A stretch of DNA of 64,000 bases from Piezodorus guildinii (taxonomy: Eukaryota; Arthropoda; Insecta; Hemiptera; Pentatomidae). The stretch is from contig CM041292.1 in assembly GCA_023052935.1 (NCBI GenBank), positions 85,823,169 through 85,887,168 on the forward strand. Reading direction: 5' to 3'. The notes below the pieces were generated by a model. That model was not told the DNA's origin, did no database searches, and worked only from the letters and a program-made list of their open reading frames with translations. How positions within the stretch are numbered: the first letter of the stretch is position 1; the number at the start of each line of letters is the position of its first letter. Positions 62,573 through 64,000 of this stretch are shown piece after piece. The translations under genes and the position numbers were made by a program.

Positions 62573-64000
62573 CACCAGGTTGCTTTAAATTCATTTTATT
62601 AGTCCCAACAATCTTCAGTAGAGTTCGAATTTTTTGGAGTTATTAGTATCCATAATATTAATTAATTTTATTGTTTTTATTTTTTCATATATCCAAAGGA
62701 ATAAAAAAGTAATTAATTATGTGGGAATAAAGTATCGAGTATTGTATACTTAAATCACTTATTGTTATTAAGTTTGTGGCCTAAGTATGCGTGAGCACGC
62801 CTGAGAACATATATTTACAAAAAAAAATTGAAAGATTGTTAATATACCTTGTAATACCATTATGTATCAGGAAACATTTTGTTAAATATTTACCACTTCA
62901 ATTATGATTAAAATAATCTTTATAACTATTTTCAACGCTAATGCTCAATCATAACTAGTAGCGTCTGCGCATTTGCCCCAAAATGGACGATTGTTTAAAA
63001 CCCAAAATACAGAACTTTATTATTGAACTGATGAACCTTAAAATCTTTTGTCAAAACTAGTGTCCAAAGAAAGTTTGTTTCAAAACTCTGCCTTTAACTG
63101 TTCTATTGTCCCTTAATAACCCTGACAACGCAATGCTTGTCCCTTTTATAACCAGAGACCTTTTTCTGTTTGGCCCAGCTGCTAAACATGGAGGGTTTGG
63201 GAGAGTAATTTCTAAAAGAATGTCACTTTTTTTATTTGATAATATTATGAAAATGATACAAACATAAAAAGAGAGGTTTATTTTTTTATCTTCCAATAAT
63301 TTTATGTTTATTAAAACTTGAGTTGAGAGGAGTTTCAGGAACTTATAGATTTTGAGTCCTCCTTTTTGAACAGAGTATCTGGTTTAAAACGAAGATGAGA
63401 AACATTTAATTTTATGTTTTTGTAATCCTTAAAATTTTGTAAATCTGCGTTTATGAAATCTCTGACATTACTTATTTATTTTTTGTAAATTATAAATTAA
63501 ACAAAATTAAAGTTCTTTGTAAAATTTATAAAATTGCTTCACAGTAAAAATTATAAAAAAGCTTTTATCACAACAAACACCGTTAGGGAAAATAATGGAT
63601 TAGAAGGGGAGACTCATGCAAGAGATACTAAGATGACTGGACAAAAAATTAATAATAAGATTATAAGAAAAAGTACAATGTGAAATAAATATTTACAAGA
63701 ACAGAACCTCACCCACCGTCCTACTAATTTAACTGCATGTAACGAGTTAGCTGTCCCAATCGTTCCTGTTATTCCTAAATCTTAAAAAAAGAAAATCATC
63801 TATTGGTGTGTGCATTTCGCTATTTAAATCTAAATTTAGAATCCTTACTTGCTTGTACTAACTTCTCAGAGGAGCAAGTTATGGAAATTGAGCAATGGAG
63901 AAAAAAACGTTGGAATCATGGTGCCCTATTTCCCGCTTTTTGCATTCATAAGTTAGTTTGAGGTATCCCTTGGCATTGTATATTTATTTATAGTTGTATA
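62573..64000. other. AT-rich stretch without recognisable gene
   Basis: A 79-codon minus frame (63057-63296) has a less AT-driven centre (LPNPPCLAAGPNRKRSL) but no known motif. Short frames near 63860-63960 have none either. No RNA gene or repeat recognised. Confidence 0.4.

Noticed and set aside
1..64000. CRISPR array, rRNA operon, bacterial genes or phage
   Set aside because: No regularly spaced repeats, no rRNA-like segment, no prokaryotic gene organisation.

Overview
The window is AT-rich eukaryotic nuclear DNA, most likely from an arthropod and probably an insect. It carries Jockey-, I/Nimb-, CR1- and RTE-like non-LTR retrotransposons, a piggyBac remnant and tRNA-headed SINEs. There are long A/T homopolymers and (TA)n arrays, and no operon-like gene packing, Shine-Dalgarno sites or terminators. 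The taxon is inferred from repeat content only. I could not identify any host protein-coding exon, tRNA gene, rRNA gene or CRISPR array. Nearly every coding signal belongs to a mobile element.

Layout. 1-5240: AT-rich DNA, a decayed Jockey 3' part (2150-3070), a TIR DNA element (3424-4291) and a GC-rich island (4640-5110). 5240-12750: AT-rich DNA, a second copy of the TIR element, a decayed RNase H tail (9940-10510), a complete tRNA-derived SINE with target-site duplication (11884-12184) and a second SINE type (about 12535-12715). 13290-16815: an RTE-like remnant, the 5' part of a CR1-like element, and a decayed antisense Jockey piece. 17220-17830: a candidate regulatory island. 18467-25311: a nearly full-length minus-strand I/Nimb-type retrotransposon with a 12-bp target-site duplication. 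Its endonuclease segment is duplicated in tandem, and it is split by a 5'-truncated RTE insertion that has its own 12-bp duplication. 26560-26905: a CG-rich island. 27365-34995: Jockey fragments, two SINEs, and a perfect 221-bp-arm palindrome flanked by a 12-bp duplication (31601-32085). 35270-43030: another TIR element, several islands and a small inverted-repeat element. 43682-47962: a long Jockey-type element bounded by a 15-bp duplication, with intact ORF1 and RT but a deleted endonuclease core. 49081-50482: a piggyBac derivative inserted at a TTAA inside a SINE, with a second SINE following. 51070-52000: a long-TIR fold-back element. 53531-62572: two reverse-oriented TIR elements, a palindromic element, a Jockey 3' part, a young 5'-truncated RT insertion (58526-59818) and a retroelement tail with a restriction-like endonuclease.

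The least ordinary signal is a short motif, C(T)GA-N-GA, then a 4-8 bp hairpin, then GAAACG, usually followed by AAATAA. It recurs at six places, three of them inside inverted-repeat elements. It resembles the hammerhead-ribozyme core known from the terminal repeats of Penelope-like elements, but has one extra base before stem II. The nested insertions give a relative chronology: Nimb, then RTE; SINE, then piggyBac. The gene-free GC-rich islands between repeats would fit a gene desert or large intron with regulatory modules. That last point is inference.
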